A stretch of DNA of 64,000 nucleotides. Origin: Cymodocea nodosa. Lineage: Eukaryota; Streptophyta; Magnoliopsida; Alismatales; Cymodoceaceae. The stretch spans positions 15,472,501 through 15,536,500 of the forward strand of contig CM072344.1 in NCBI GenBank assembly GCA_036874045.1. The letters are read 5' to 3'. Shown here in pieces: positions 51,701 through 62,880 of this stretch. Made by a program: the position numbers and the translations under genes. Numbering within the stretch: the stretch's first letter is position 1; the number at the start of each line of letters is the position of its first letter. A model generated the notes under the pieces. It worked only from the letters and a program-made list of their open reading frames with translations, searched no databases and was not told the DNA's origin.

Positions 51701-53485
51701 CTCATGCCTGCTCCATACCTACCTTATTTATGTGCCTATAGAAAACAGTATGAATCAACAACACCTTTGAAACATTATATTTTCATCTGGTTTAGAGATA
51801 GGTTTTGTGTTTAGATGTCTGGATGGAATTGATGAACAGATTTGATTTTGAGACGTGCATTTTATACCAGCAAAAAGACAATCTTGCTACCCCCTTGTGT
51901 GACGACACGCACCTTTTGTGATGGAAGGTCCTTTAAGGTAGAGTTCCCCTAGGCTGTTTGGAGGAAGTGGTTTTCTCGTGTGTACATCAATGATCTTGGC
52001 ACTAAAATATGGAGCCAACTTTCCTACCGAAGCATGGATTCTGCCCCTCACTCCATCACAAAGTATCACTGGCCCTGCTGCTTCAGTTAAACCATAACAC
52101 TACAACATGAACCAGAGCCAGAAGCTTGATTAACAGATTTGCATGTCACATCTGTCATGACAATTCTCTTAATTTTTAGACAATTATCATACTACTATTT
52201 CCCACTAACTAGGGGGAACATTTATTTTTATGGTTGAGATGAGAAGTGGGTCTTTCCTTACCTGTGAAAGCCTTATTTCTGGAAAAGAACAAGCAAAGTT
52301 CCTTATATGTTCCATAGCTAGAGGGGCACCAGAGCACACCACCTCCTTGAGTGATCCCAAGTTGTAGATCCTCTGCCTTTTGGTGTATCTTGCCATTTCC
52401 ATCACCATTGGAGGAACCATCATCACTCTTGTTGCCTGGTACCTCTCCACTGCCTGGAGTATCCTTTCCATCATATACCTCCCTGTTGTCATCACCACCT
52501 GTTGGAAAGAAAATATCAGACATCTCTGATGTTGTTGCTACAGTTTTGGAGTTTGGTTGGTTGCTAAAAGGAACACCAGTACCATTGATCCAATGGCTAC
52601 TGCTCCGCAAATGAAGACTGAGAAGCCGAACATGTGGAACAAGGGTACGACACACAAGTCTACCTCCTCCCTCCCTCTTCCATCGCTATGGATCCATGCA
52701 TGCTCCAACATCCTGCTCATGGCGATCATGTTGCCGTGTGTTGACACAACAGCCTTACTCCTCCCAGTGGTACCTGAGGAATACATGAGGGTTGCAGTGT
52801 CTGATTTTGAAATGTCCATCACTGGTAGTTCATGAATTGGGCTGCTTTCAACCTTGGCCAGTATTGTCTGCGTTTCATAGATCATCACGATTAGATGCAA
52901 AGGAACTACCACCACGTCACTGGAAACTACAGCTGGAGGTAAGTAATTATTATGTTACGTTACATGAATTGGCCGCTGATAATGAAACTGTCGTATCTGA
53001 TTGTTTTCCATTACCTCAATGAGAAGCAGAGGTCTAACAATAAGGCTTTGGAGCTTGGCTTGAAGGTCTTGTGTTGTGATGATGAGAACAGGCTTTGTGT
53101 CATGAATCTGCACCTTAAGCTCCTGCCTGGTGTGAAGGAAATTGGCAGTGGAGAAGATTGCACCAGTAGACATGATGCCAAGGACAAATGCAGGGAACTG
53201 GAGGAAATTGGGAGAGACAAAAAGCACAACATCACCTTTGGTGATGCCTAATTCAAGAAGTGACTTGGCAATGGATGATATGAGAACATGTAGGCCTTGG
53301 AAGGTGATGGTGGCACCCGTGCCCGCATCAACAAAAGCAGGTTTGGATGAGGAGATGGTTCTCTTGGGGTGGAGAAGGTGTTGGGGGAGAGAGGAGCGGC
53401 ACTGGTCACTGCTGAGGAATGTGGTGCAGGTGTTCCACTGGTTGTGGTAGACTCCAGTTGAGGAGCAGAAGCCACTCTCTGCCAT
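48780..53485 (-). CDS. 4-coumarate--CoA ligase-like acyl-activating enzyme, predicted peroxisomal
   Basis: Adenylate-forming ligase that activates a carboxylic acid to its CoA thioester. Eight exons on the minus strand: 53485-53015, 52867-52577, 52498-52262, 52099-51913, 51391-51246, 51155-51088, 50536-50434, 48917-48780; 546 residues, normal for the family. Motifs: AMP-binding loop [18 protein letters not shown] (about 186-203), [10 protein letters not shown] (334), [30 protein letters not shown], and the catalytic lysine in ATGKILRR (Lys524). The C-terminal PRL is a known plant PTS1, suggesting peroxisomes, as for OPCL1-type 4CL-like proteins. Oddities are Ala after the loop lysine (SKA, usually KG) and Cys for the first Gly of GYGxTE. 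The substrate cannot be assigned. The ATG at 53485 fits homologs ([14 protein letters not shown]); an in-frame ATG at 53569 would add 28 residues. Confidence 0.92.
48918..50433. other. Last intron of the 4CL-like gene, 1.5 kb
   Basis: Between exons 7 and 8. 49550-50340 has a more balanced composition than its surroundings and may be a decayed transposon, but no domain was recognised. The rest is AT-rich. Confidence 0.5.
50640..50860 (-). mobile_element. RTE-class LINE 3' end
   Basis: Shares AAATTTAAATCTTTTCTTAC, CTCTACTTCTTTTAATTTCT and CACTACATGGATTTGGCCA with the copies at 45368 and 26930. It lies in intron 6 of the 4CL-like gene. Confidence 0.6.
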
Positions 53486-53692
53486 TTTGAATCTCTTATG
53501 CTCAATGCAATGCTTTCTTTTTCCAAGTCTAGGTTGTAGTGTACCGGTGGGAGAATGGAGTTCATGCATGCAGTAGAACTTAAGGAGTAGCAACCTTGAT
53601 TGTGCAGCTTCTCTGAAGTTTCTGTGCAATGTGAGGTTGTTCTTGGGGTCCCCTCGGCTTAGCTTGCAATTGGTGGAATTGCAACAAGTTCG

Positions 53693-53699
53693 ATTTATA
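53693..53699 (-). promoter_or_regulatory. Candidate TATA box of the 4CL-like gene
   Basis: Gene-strand CATATAAATCG lies about 208-214 bp upstream of the chosen ATG, implying a leader of about 180 nt that would include the in-frame ATG at 53569. Confidence 0.4.
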
Positions 53700-54470
53700 T
53701 GAACCATGCCCAAGGTGATGGATCAAGAAAATGCAGTTTTCTTCTCTTTTTGTTTGTCTTTGCCAAAATTCGAATTTTTGCCAATTATATACTATTGCAT
53801 TTGATTACAATTTTCTTTCATTTCACCAATAATGAATATACACTATCAATGATCTTATAGTTTTACTTGGGTGAAAAATGTAGATCTAAAAAATTGGAAG
53901 TCTGCAACATAAAGGCTTGTTCTAAAAATGTAGGCCCCATGGTGATGCTTCGCTGTTTCTACCTCTTTGGGAGTCAAGTATTTATTATTATAGTTGTGGC
54001 CTCAACGTTTTTATGATTATGGTAACATCTCTGATATGTTCATATTTAAGTCCACCTTCTTTAAAGTAAAGTGAATTAACTGCAGTTGGTTGTGCAATTG
54101 GTAGTTGCCTTGACATCAAACCATGATGATGGTTGGAACTGTGATTATGATCACAATCTTTTCAGAAAAGTAGTACCATTTTGTAATTTTTATGAATTTT
54201 TTGGATACTAAAAGCACAGGGATAACTTTAAATTTATATAATTTAACAGCTTTGATAATAGGTTAAAATATTATTTAGTATTATTATTGTTGTACAAAAT
54301 GTATTGAGACAACTTTGAAAATGTGGCACAATGTTTTTACAACTTTTACATAAGTTTATCAACCTTGTATCAGCCTTTTTATTCTTAGTAGTTACATTGG
54401 ATTTGAATCGAATCTGAAAAACTGTGATATTTGCATTTTTATTCACTTGGATCATATAGCCGAGTGTAAA

Positions 54471-54840
54471 TACTTTTCTGTGAAATCTTCTTCCTTTTTT
54501 GTTTACTTTTTAGATAAGTGAAAAAAGAAAGAATTACAAATGAATTTTGGAAAAATACTTTTCTGTGAAATCTTCTTCCTTTTTTGTTTTCCTTTTAGAT
54601 AAGTGAAAAAAAGAAAGAATTACAAATGAATTTTGGAAAAATACTTTTCTGTGAAATCTTCTTCCTTTTTTGTTTACCTTTTAGATAAGTGAAAAAAAGA
54701 AAGAATTACAAATGAATTTTGGAAAAATACTTTTCTGTGAAATCTTCTTCCTTTTTTGTTTACTTTTTAGATAGGTGAAAAAGAAATAGAATTAGAAATG
54801 AATTTTGGAAAAATACCTTTCTGTGAAATCTTCTTCCTTG
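54471..54840 (+). repeat. 86-bp minisatellite, about 4.3 units
   Basis: TACTTTTCTGTGAAATCTTC recurs at 54471, 54556, 54642, 54728 and, with one change, 54814. The period is 85-86 bp. Units are nearly identical (TAGATAAGTGAAAAA, AATTACAAATGAATTTTGGA), so the array is young. It lies about 1.0-1.35 kb upstream of the 4CL-like ATG. Confidence 0.95.
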
Positions 54841-55283
54841 ACATGATAATTTCAATTGTTTAGGGAAAATGATTTTTTTTTGGTTGAATCAATAGGAAAT
54901 GAATTATGCCGTGCGCTGTGTGTTGTGTCTCAACGGTTTTTTCACATGCCATATGTATTTTTCGAAGAGTTATTTATTGAAATCGTAAGTGTAAAGATTT
55001 GAATGTATGATCAATTATTTAGATCAATTATAAGTTTGATGTGGCCCCGGTCATATTTTCCTTGGGCGCGCGCTCCTTCATGCTTGCTTTATGACTGACG
55101 ATGGACAAAACGATCTCCGTCAGAAATAATTTAATGGCATTTATGTTATTCACCTACTCAACAATATTATTGTTTACGCAGATTCAGATTTCGCGTGGAG
55201 GACAGGAACAAGGCCGGCGATTATTTTATTTATTAGAAGATTGATTGTAGCGTGGGTTCTCACAGTGTTGAAAATTCGAAAGT

Positions 55284-55300
55284 CACGTGTGGAGCACGTG
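55284..55300. promoter_or_regulatory. Two G-boxes one helical turn apart
   Basis: CACGTG at 55284-55289 and 55295-55300, 11 bp start to start, about 1.8 kb upstream of the 4CL-like gene. The function is unproven. Confidence 0.35.
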
Positions 55301-57039
55301 ATAGGAGTGGGTTCAGGGTAATTTAAACTAAAAATAAGTTATAATATTTGCAAACGAAAGTGAACGAAAAAGTGTATTTCATAAAAATAGCAATAGAAAT
55401 GAGAGAAATAAAAGTAAAAAAAAAGAGAGATAACAGGTTTATCTTTTCTTATATGACAACAAAGAAGAAGATTTGTATTCAATAATCACTTGTTTATGCA
55501 TATTTCTTGTTGGAAAATGAAACGACGAGAAATGATAAAAATAGTGGGAAATGAAAATGGTAGAATATGATAGAAAATATAAGTTTTGCTTGTGTATTAG
55601 AATAAATGATCAAATAATGAAAAATAAGATGTTTGTGTAATTGTAAGAAATGACAAGAAATGTATTATTTAATAATTTTTAAAATGTTAAATAATAAATT
55701 GACAAAAATTACTATTGGGTTGATAAAAATGATAGGAAATTAAAAATTTAATAAAATTTTAAAAATTATATAATAAATTAAAAAATGTTATATTTGAAAA
55801 GTAATATTTTAAATATTATAGTATATATTAACATTTCATTAAATATAGATGTAATATGTGAAATGATATATTTGTAATTAACATAAGCAATATTGTTCAT
55901 TATAATCTAAATTTTTTCAGAAATAATCTGTTAATATATTATTTAATATTATTAAGTTATGTTGGAATTAATGTTACTTATTTAATATATTATTATGTTG
56001 TTGAATATGTTAATGTATTATTTATTCTTATAACATTAATGTTATTATATTTTAATATATTATAATCTAGTATCATTCTTCAACATTATTTTGTAATTTA
56101 ATCTATTATAATATGTTATTATTTATTTATTATTATAATCATACTTCTTGATATCATGTTAATGTTATTATTTATTTTAATATATTATAATTATAATTAT
56201 ATATTATTTATTATATTATAAGTCTGTATCATTTTTCCTTGTTTTGAAAGAAGTAAAGTGTAAAATGACGTGAAATGTTTTCTTTAATATAGAAAGAAAC
56301 GACAAGAAATCAATCTTCCTTTATTTCCATCGATACGAATATAATAAATGATAGAGAAAATTTTTCTCACCATTTCCTTTCTCTTCATTTCTTGTTATTT
56401 TTTGGTTGTACAAATTTCTTTTAAAAGTAAAATTTTTCTCATTTTATAAATCTTATCATTATTTATGTCAAATAATTCAATATTTGTAATATTTATTAAT
56501 AATTTAATAATATTTAAAAAGATCCAATGTCTCTTAATAATGTAATAAAAAAAAGACAAGGTGTGAGGTAAGAACTGAAAGCAGTTTGTGGTTGTTTATG
56601 ATAGAAAAGCATTACCAATTTCATAAAAATAAGACGACCACAATCTTTTTTGTTTGAAATTATTAAGAAAGAAAAATCATAATATTTAAAGCGGAATTTA
56701 ATCTTTAATGAAATTAAAAACATATTTTTTAATGTGATTACCTAGAAATTTCTTGTAAGTTAATGTTATTACTGGCTAATGGATTCATTCGCATGCATGG
56801 GAATTCATGATATGCATAGGGATTAAAGCTCATACTTTTGGCAAGGCACTAAATAATTAATGTTTTTTGTGATGACATTGAAAACATTTTTGTGTAATTG
56901 TAAGTGCGTTCTTTTGATAGTGATAATATATATATGTGTATATATATATATTAGATCTGAACTTAAATAGCGTTAGACCACACAATCAGATTTTATGGTT
57001 TATCTGGTACATCCATCGTTTTTGAAAAATCACACCCTG

Positions 57040-57230
57040 ACGTTCCCGATAAAGGAAGTTGACTGGACCCAAACTCGACTTGGATGGATCCGAATAAATG
57101 ATCGGGTGAAGCTTGACCCGACTCGAAGAAATAAATGGATCATGTTCGGGTTAACGCGCTTTTCTCTATCCGGTGGACCCGATGGACCCATTCACTACGA
57201 CAGCCCTTTTAGGTGAACGACTAGGCGAGC
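57040..57230. repeat. GC-rich block with GGGTC/GACCC motifs (unclassified)
   Basis: Repeated GGACCC, GACCCGACTCG and GTTCGGGTT motifs in both directions stand out from AT-rich flanks and resemble subterminal regions of non-autonomous DNA transposons. The 73-codon ORF across it matches no family I know. Confidence 0.35.
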
Positions 57231-57289
57231 GATGGGCACATTTTTGTCTTTATTTCATAGAATTAATTATATAATTTCTTTTGCTGAAT

Positions 57290-57500
57290 ATTTTTTATAT
57301 ATCTTTAATTTTTTAATCAAATTATATAAATTAATTTTTTTTTGTACAATTCTTAACTGAGTATTTTTAGGCTTACTTCTACTTCTTTTAATTTTTTTTT
57401 TGTACTAATTAAATCTTTTTCTTAAGTAATCCATTTTTTGGTCTCTTAAGAATATGACCAAATTGCCTAAACTGATTTTCTCTTATCTTTCAATATTTAG
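57290..57500 (-). mobile_element. RTE-class LINE 3' end
   Basis: Shares TCTACTTCTTTTAATTTTTT, GTACTAATTAAATCTTTTTC and AAATTGCCTAAACTGATTTT with the copies at 26930 and 45368. Confidence 0.6.
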
Positions 57501-58261
57501 TTAGCTAATTTATTATTTGCACAAAAATAAGGCTCTAGACACTCATAAATAAAAAAAATACTCGTAAATATTTATCCTACGATTTAAATATATAAACTTA
57601 AATTCTATCAATAGCAAAAATTATATTTGAAATAAACAGATGTCTCTTTCTTATAAATATTTTTGTTTATTACCCAATTATTTTTTTCACTCTATTTATC
57701 TAAACAAAATGATTAAAGCAATAGACTTATGGCACATCAAGTAGATAACAACTGCTTGGAAGTGTACAAGTGCAGGTCTTCAATGATAGACCCATCTGCA
57801 TAATAAAAACAAAAGTAATGGTCATTTTTCTCAGATTAATGATAAGGATATGTTGTTGTCAGGATTTAAATGTTGATAAGGAGGAATATAAATTATAAAT
57901 TGATTCAACTATAAGGAGGTTGACTACTTGGAATTAATTAAACTTTTTTATTTCCATACTATAAAAAATTTGACAATTACTTTTGTATCATTCAAAATTG
58001 ATTATTAACTTATGTATTGTTAAAAAATTATAAATTTTATTAGAATATCCTTGTGCTTAAGTTTCATTAAAAAAATGAATGAAACGCCTGTCAGATATTA
58101 ACCAATAATAAGCATATTGGTCTAAATGGAGATTTGTTTTTTAAAATGCTGTAGAAATATAAAGTTTTGAATGATATATATATATATATATATTTAAATA
58201 ATTTTTTATGATTAGTATTTTTATTAATTATAAAAATAGGACTTCTCAAAGAGATTATCTC

Positions 58262-58400
58262 GACGTCATTTGACTTTGGCTTTGACCTTGGCCACAAAAG
58301 GTCTGCAGTTGTCCACGTCACCATACGGTGAGGATGGGACGATCATGATCTCGGAAAGGACGTGTGGCTGCGATGGGCCGAACCGGGGGGATGGATATAC
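58262..58400. promoter_or_regulatory. Cluster of bZIP- and WRKY-type core sites
   Basis: GACGTCA (58262-58268), TTGACT and TTGACC cores and CCACGTCA (58313-58320) fall within 60 bp in a GC-richer island, about 1.7 kb upstream of the candidate leader at 60000. ACACGTGTC follows at 58850-58858. Confidence 0.3.
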
Positions 58401-59808
58401 GCCTCCGAGATCCCTCATCCATTAAATAAAATTAGAAAAAATATATATTTTTTTTTTCAAAGTAGAAAATAGAGATATTTATCTCTTGGTTTGCGTAGAT
58501 CAATTTTAAAATAAATATCTGCAAATCTTGATAAATTTTATGTCGATTTATTTAAATCGTAATATAAATATTATAATATCTTTAAGTGCGAGAATAACCC
58601 TTAAAATTTTATTTATCTGCAAATGCTTTCTCATCTCTGGCTTTGCTAATTACGCGTGTTCTTAATATTTATAGTTTTAAAAAATATATTATGGGGGATT
58701 TTCTTATAATTTAAAATATATTAATATTGAATATTTTATTTAAAATAAGTATTTACAAATATTGATAAATTTTAAGTTAATATATTTAAATCATAAGATA
58801 AACATTATAATATTTTTATTTTCAAATGCCTCCTTCCCACTTGTTCGTTACACGTGTCGTTGTTTGATTTGGTCTACCTTGGCACGCTGGCTTCCCCCCA
58901 CCAGATTTATTTATTTAATCTTCGCATGTGTGCGAAGTTACTCGATAAATTGTCATGCCTTATATTTAATTAATATCGTGAACTAAATTTAATCCGAACA
59001 TCACGTAAGTCATTATTTAATCCATTTGAGTTGATTTTTTTGCCGAAATTTACGCTGGAGATAAAGTCCAAAAGGTCGCGTGCTTGAATAATTTATTTTT
59101 ATTATTTTTATCGTATCTTGGTCAGAAAATCTTGACTTCGAAAAAAAAAAAATTAAAAAGCTGACAAAGTGGTGACGTACACGGAAGTAGAGGGAAAAGT
59201 GCTGAACTTTCTTATTTTTGTGAAAAAGGAAATCTAATACAAGTACTTCACAAAAATATCAAGTTTAATAATAGAAACGAAATTTATAATTACATTCAAA
59301 TATAACTATTATAATAAAAAATTAATTTTCAAGTTAGTAGTAATTTTATTTTTAATTTATTATTTAATATTTTAAAAATTATTAAAAAAATATTTTCTAT
59401 CATTTCTTTTTTTACACAAATAGTTCAATTATTTATTAATGTATACATATACTTAAATCTTTTTGTCTATCATTTTTTATCGTTTCATTTTTCATTTTTT
59501 TACGAGAAATATGCACAAACACCTTTTTATAGTTAAAGTATAATAATATTTATTTAACATTTTAGATGTATTAATTTAAAATTTGTTAATTAAAAAAAAT
59601 GAAATTTAATAATAAATAGTATTTGTATTTGAAAAAATAATTATAAAAAATAGAAAAATAAGACATAGTTGTAAATTCTTATCTTACATTTTAAATATAC
59701 CAATTTAAAATTTATCAATGACTAAGATTGCATTTGAAACTTTTTTTGTTTGTTGAATATTTGTATGTTTGGTAAACATTGAAATTTAATTTTGACATTT
59801 ATAATTAT

Positions 59809-59839
<31 letters not shown>

Positions 59840-59999
59840 TACCTTAGTCTTTAAAAAATAATGGTAAATCGTTTTTTCACATGAAAAAAGAAAATATAAT
59901 TTAAGTGAAATGAGATATTTTGTATAAATTATGAAAAGTGCAAAATGATATATTAAAAATAAATTAAATTTGATATATTATTTCACACGTTCAAATTCG

Positions 60000-60200
60000 T
60001 GGTTAGGTGGACTTTCGTCTCCTCCTTCTTCTTCGTCGTCGTCGTCGTTCTCCAGCCACTGCTGGGAAGAATCCCAGAAGGAACCGCTACCGATTCGCAT
60101 GCCCTAAGGTCGAGTTCTCGCCCCTTCGCTCCCTCTTCACCCCACTTTCGGGTGCCTCCTTCCTCTTCCCTTCCGCTGCATCGGCTGTTGCCGACCTCAG
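60000..60200 (+). other. Candidate non-coding first exon of a plus-strand gene
   Basis: An abrupt GC- and CT-rich block (TTCTTCTTCGTCGTCGTCG) follows AT-rich DNA and ends at a good donor, CCTCAG/GTACGC (60200/60201). This is typical of plant 5' leaders. The open frames across it lack an ATG; the only ATG (60100) opens a two-codon uORF (ATG CCC TAA). A possible next exon is 60857-60935, TTGTAG/GAGTCC to CAGAG/GTATC, containing a six-codon uORF at 60873 and ATGs at 60909 and 60916. The product cannot be told; the gene, if real, continues beyond the window or is non-coding. Confidence 0.35.
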
Positions 60201-61129
60201 GTACGCATTCTTTCTGACTGGGACGCTTACAGGTTTGAAATCCGGAGGACGGACCTCGGGTTTAGGGGAGGGGGTGTTGAACACCTTGTTGATTTCTGCT
60301 TTGATCGTAGAAGACGAGAATCCTCGGAGTTCTGAAAGTTGGAGTTGGCGGTGCTCCCGAGGTACTAACTACGTTGTTATTATCTTTATTTTGGTGGAAA
60401 CTGGTTTCTCTGATTGCGTTGTGCGTATCTGAATACCGTTATTGGCTCTTGAATCTCTTGTAGGTGTTCTTCCTTTGCCTTTCTTAAAAAGAGAAGGAAA
60501 TCAGAAGTCTTCTCTGTTCTTTTTCATTGCTTGGCAATTTCTTTCTTTCTTTCTTTCTTTTTTTATAATAGTTGTTTCACATCTTGATTATGTTCATCTA
60601 AACCAACTGAATCATACTTGGGTTTTGTCGATTCCTTTCTTGGCATGTTAGGAACCGATCCATCTTAGAATTTTGCTGGCTTTTGAGGAGCTGCTCCTTG
60701 ACATACTCTGTTGGTGACCTCTTGTTGTTCTCTATGTCTTTGTGTTAGTCGAGTGCTTGGAACTAAAGCTACCAGTGTTTGAAGAGGCATCAGCCTTACT
60801 CTTCCCATCCTGATTTCATTTCAACGCGCACTAAAAACCATGACTTAATCTTGTAGGAGTCCATCTGATCGAATGACTCAGGAACCTAAGTAAAATTATG
60901 CATAATCATGTCGACATGGTTCTTGAAAATCAGAGGTATCTTTTCCTTTTTTCTGATGTTTGACCAACTCTGACGTTATTGATTGTGCTTAGGGACACAA
61001 TCTTGGCCTATGAGTAAAACGACGGAAAAGTGTTAGGTATTCCTCTAAGCCCAAAGATATGCAAAGTCTAAGATGGATGAGTATTAGTATGGTAAGATAT
61101 AAGTTAGTAATTGATATTATCCAGTGTAA

Positions 61130-61400
61130 AGTAATAGTTGCATTGATTGAAATAAAACAAGAGAAAACCGTTCTATAGATGGTGAAAGGAGAATTATTAA
61201 TTTATATGAAAGAAATTAGGTATAGGAATATAAAATTTTACTTAATTAAAAATAGTGAAAAAATATTTAGAATTACTTAATTCAATGAAAGATTTGGTTA
61301 TGGATAAGAATAGATGGAAATAAAGGTGTCAACGCTGCACAATAGGATTTACAATATTATTGTTGTCATTATGGTATTCTTTTTTAAGTTATGAATCTTG
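61130..61400 (+). mobile_element. RTE-class LINE 3' end
   Basis: Plus strand carries ATAAGAATAGATGGAAATAA, GTCAACGCTGCACAATAGG and a tail ATTATTGTTGTCATTATGG, matching the RTE end (DRNxWRKxVHAADP) and its TTG/TTA-rich tail. Homologous to 38160-38350. Confidence 0.55.
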
Positions 61401-61799
61401 ATAACAAATTCGATGGTATCAATTCCTTTGTATAAATTTTTATGATGCCTTGTTATTTTCTTATTTTAAGCATTTGAGTGTTACTTCTTTTGTTGTTATT
61501 TTTTTGACATACTTAGGATATGCTTAACTGTAGAAAATGTTTATACTTAAGAGAGAGTGTGAATTAAGTATATAACAAATTTTCTAATTTTCAGTCTCCT
61601 TTTTAAATCTAGGTAATGCAGAAATAAATTAGAGAATAAATCATACAAACAATTTATAATGGTTCCCCTCAACTAAGGTACACCCACTCCTTGAGTTCTT
61701 ACTCAAAAATTCATTAATCTCAAGAGTTTTTGGTTTACTCAAAATCTGATGTACTACAACTTTACTTAAAGTAAAATCAATTTGATAAGATATCGATCT

Positions 61800-62880
61800 T
61801 TTATCAAGTTATCTCTTTAACTGTACGGATCCTCGCACAGTTATTGTGTTAACTATATAAACCTTTGTATAGTTATTTGCACAACTTTATAAATTTTTGT
61901 AAAGTTATACGAAACTCTTTTAAAAGAAAATATTTCAAAGTTTCTTCTATAACATCTCTTATGGATAGGTTGTCTCCTTTTCAATTTATGATGAAATATA
62001 AAGAGGAATTAATCTAGAAAGCATAAACATAATAAAAACTTTTCTCTTGTAGATATGACAACATTTAAATCTTCAAGAAATAACTTTGCTGTGGTTGAGT
62101 TCTTTCGAATGACTTTCAACTTTCGTTTTCCAAAAATCTTTAAGTTTTCTAAGAATTTTTTCTGAAGTACTGTTGAAAGAACTAACTTCTAATTCTAACT
62201 TGACATTGTTTTTATTACATGAGGAACTTTAACTAATTTTACACATTCTCTAGACTTTTTCAAACCATAATTTTCAATCTTGACTTTGTCAAACTTATCT
62301 CTGATTGTCTTCTATAAATATTGATCGAGTCTTTAAAAATATGGTAGAACGTGTGTGAATGAGTGCATGTTACGTATCATCTATAAAATAAATATTTCTG
62401 CAATAAACTTTGATTAAATATAAAAATTATAACAAATAAATAAATTTATTAAAGTCATAACATTACGGCCTTTCATAAAGTTAGACTTATAATTTTATGA
62501 GCTTATGTATGACATAATATGACAAATGTCTATAAACTTATCCTCATAACTTTACAGACCCTTACAAACTGACATGTGTAAAGTACAATGACTTATTTTT
62601 AATAAACTTCGTATGCTTTAACTATAAATTCATAACTTATATATGTAATTTCATAACTTTACAAATGTTTGTAAAGTTATTCTCATAACTTTACGAGTAT
62701 CTGTAAAGTTATATACTTAGAGAATTTTTAGAATTATAAACTAAAGTTATGAATCAAGTAAGTTTATGAGTGTCCATAAAATTAACTACATAACTTTACA
62801 TAGTCCATAAAGTTAATTATATAACTTTATGATAGTTCGTAAAGTTAACTATAAACTTTATGACAATTCGTAAACTTATA
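61800..62880. repeat. Array of short palindromic units (TAACTTTA...TAAAGTTA)
   Basis: At least eight units of 25-45 bp, each with its own dyad: AACTGTACGG...CACAGTT (61815), TAACTATATAAAC...GTATAGTTA (61850), AACTTTATAAA...TGTAAAGTT (61882), CATAACTTTACAAA...GTAAAGTTAT (62650), CATAACTTTACGAG...GTAAAGTTAT (62682), CATAACTTTACATAG...ATAAAGTTAA (62790), ATAACTTTATGATAG...GTAAAGTTAA (62820), AAACTTTATGACAA...GTAAACTTAT (62855). Units are diverged, and a gap at about 61920-62470 has few. Confidence 0.7.

Larger units (their letters stand above)
53486..59990. other. Intergenic region upstream of the 4CL-like gene
   Basis: 6.5 kb with no recognisable gene. Holds the 4CL-like promoter, the 86-bp minisatellite, paired G-boxes, long AT-rich stretches (55320-56750), a GC-rich unclassified block (57040-57230), an RTE LINE piece (57290-57500), a cluster of stress-type sites (58262-58400) and AT dinucleotide runs (58173-58194, 59811-59839). 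Confidence 0.6.

Noticed and set aside
52209-53251. Plus-strand and other-frame ORFs over the 4CL-like exons
   Set aside because: They are shadows of the minus-strand exons with AMP-ligase motifs.
60007-60432. 141-codon open frame rich in Leu and Arg at the GC-rich block
   Set aside because: It has no ATG start (the first codon is GTG), crosses a good splice donor at 60200 and matches no family; it is probably a leader.
61800-62880. CRISPR-like array
   Set aside because: Units are palindromic and diverged with no constant repeat and unique spacers, and the DNA is from a plant nucleus.
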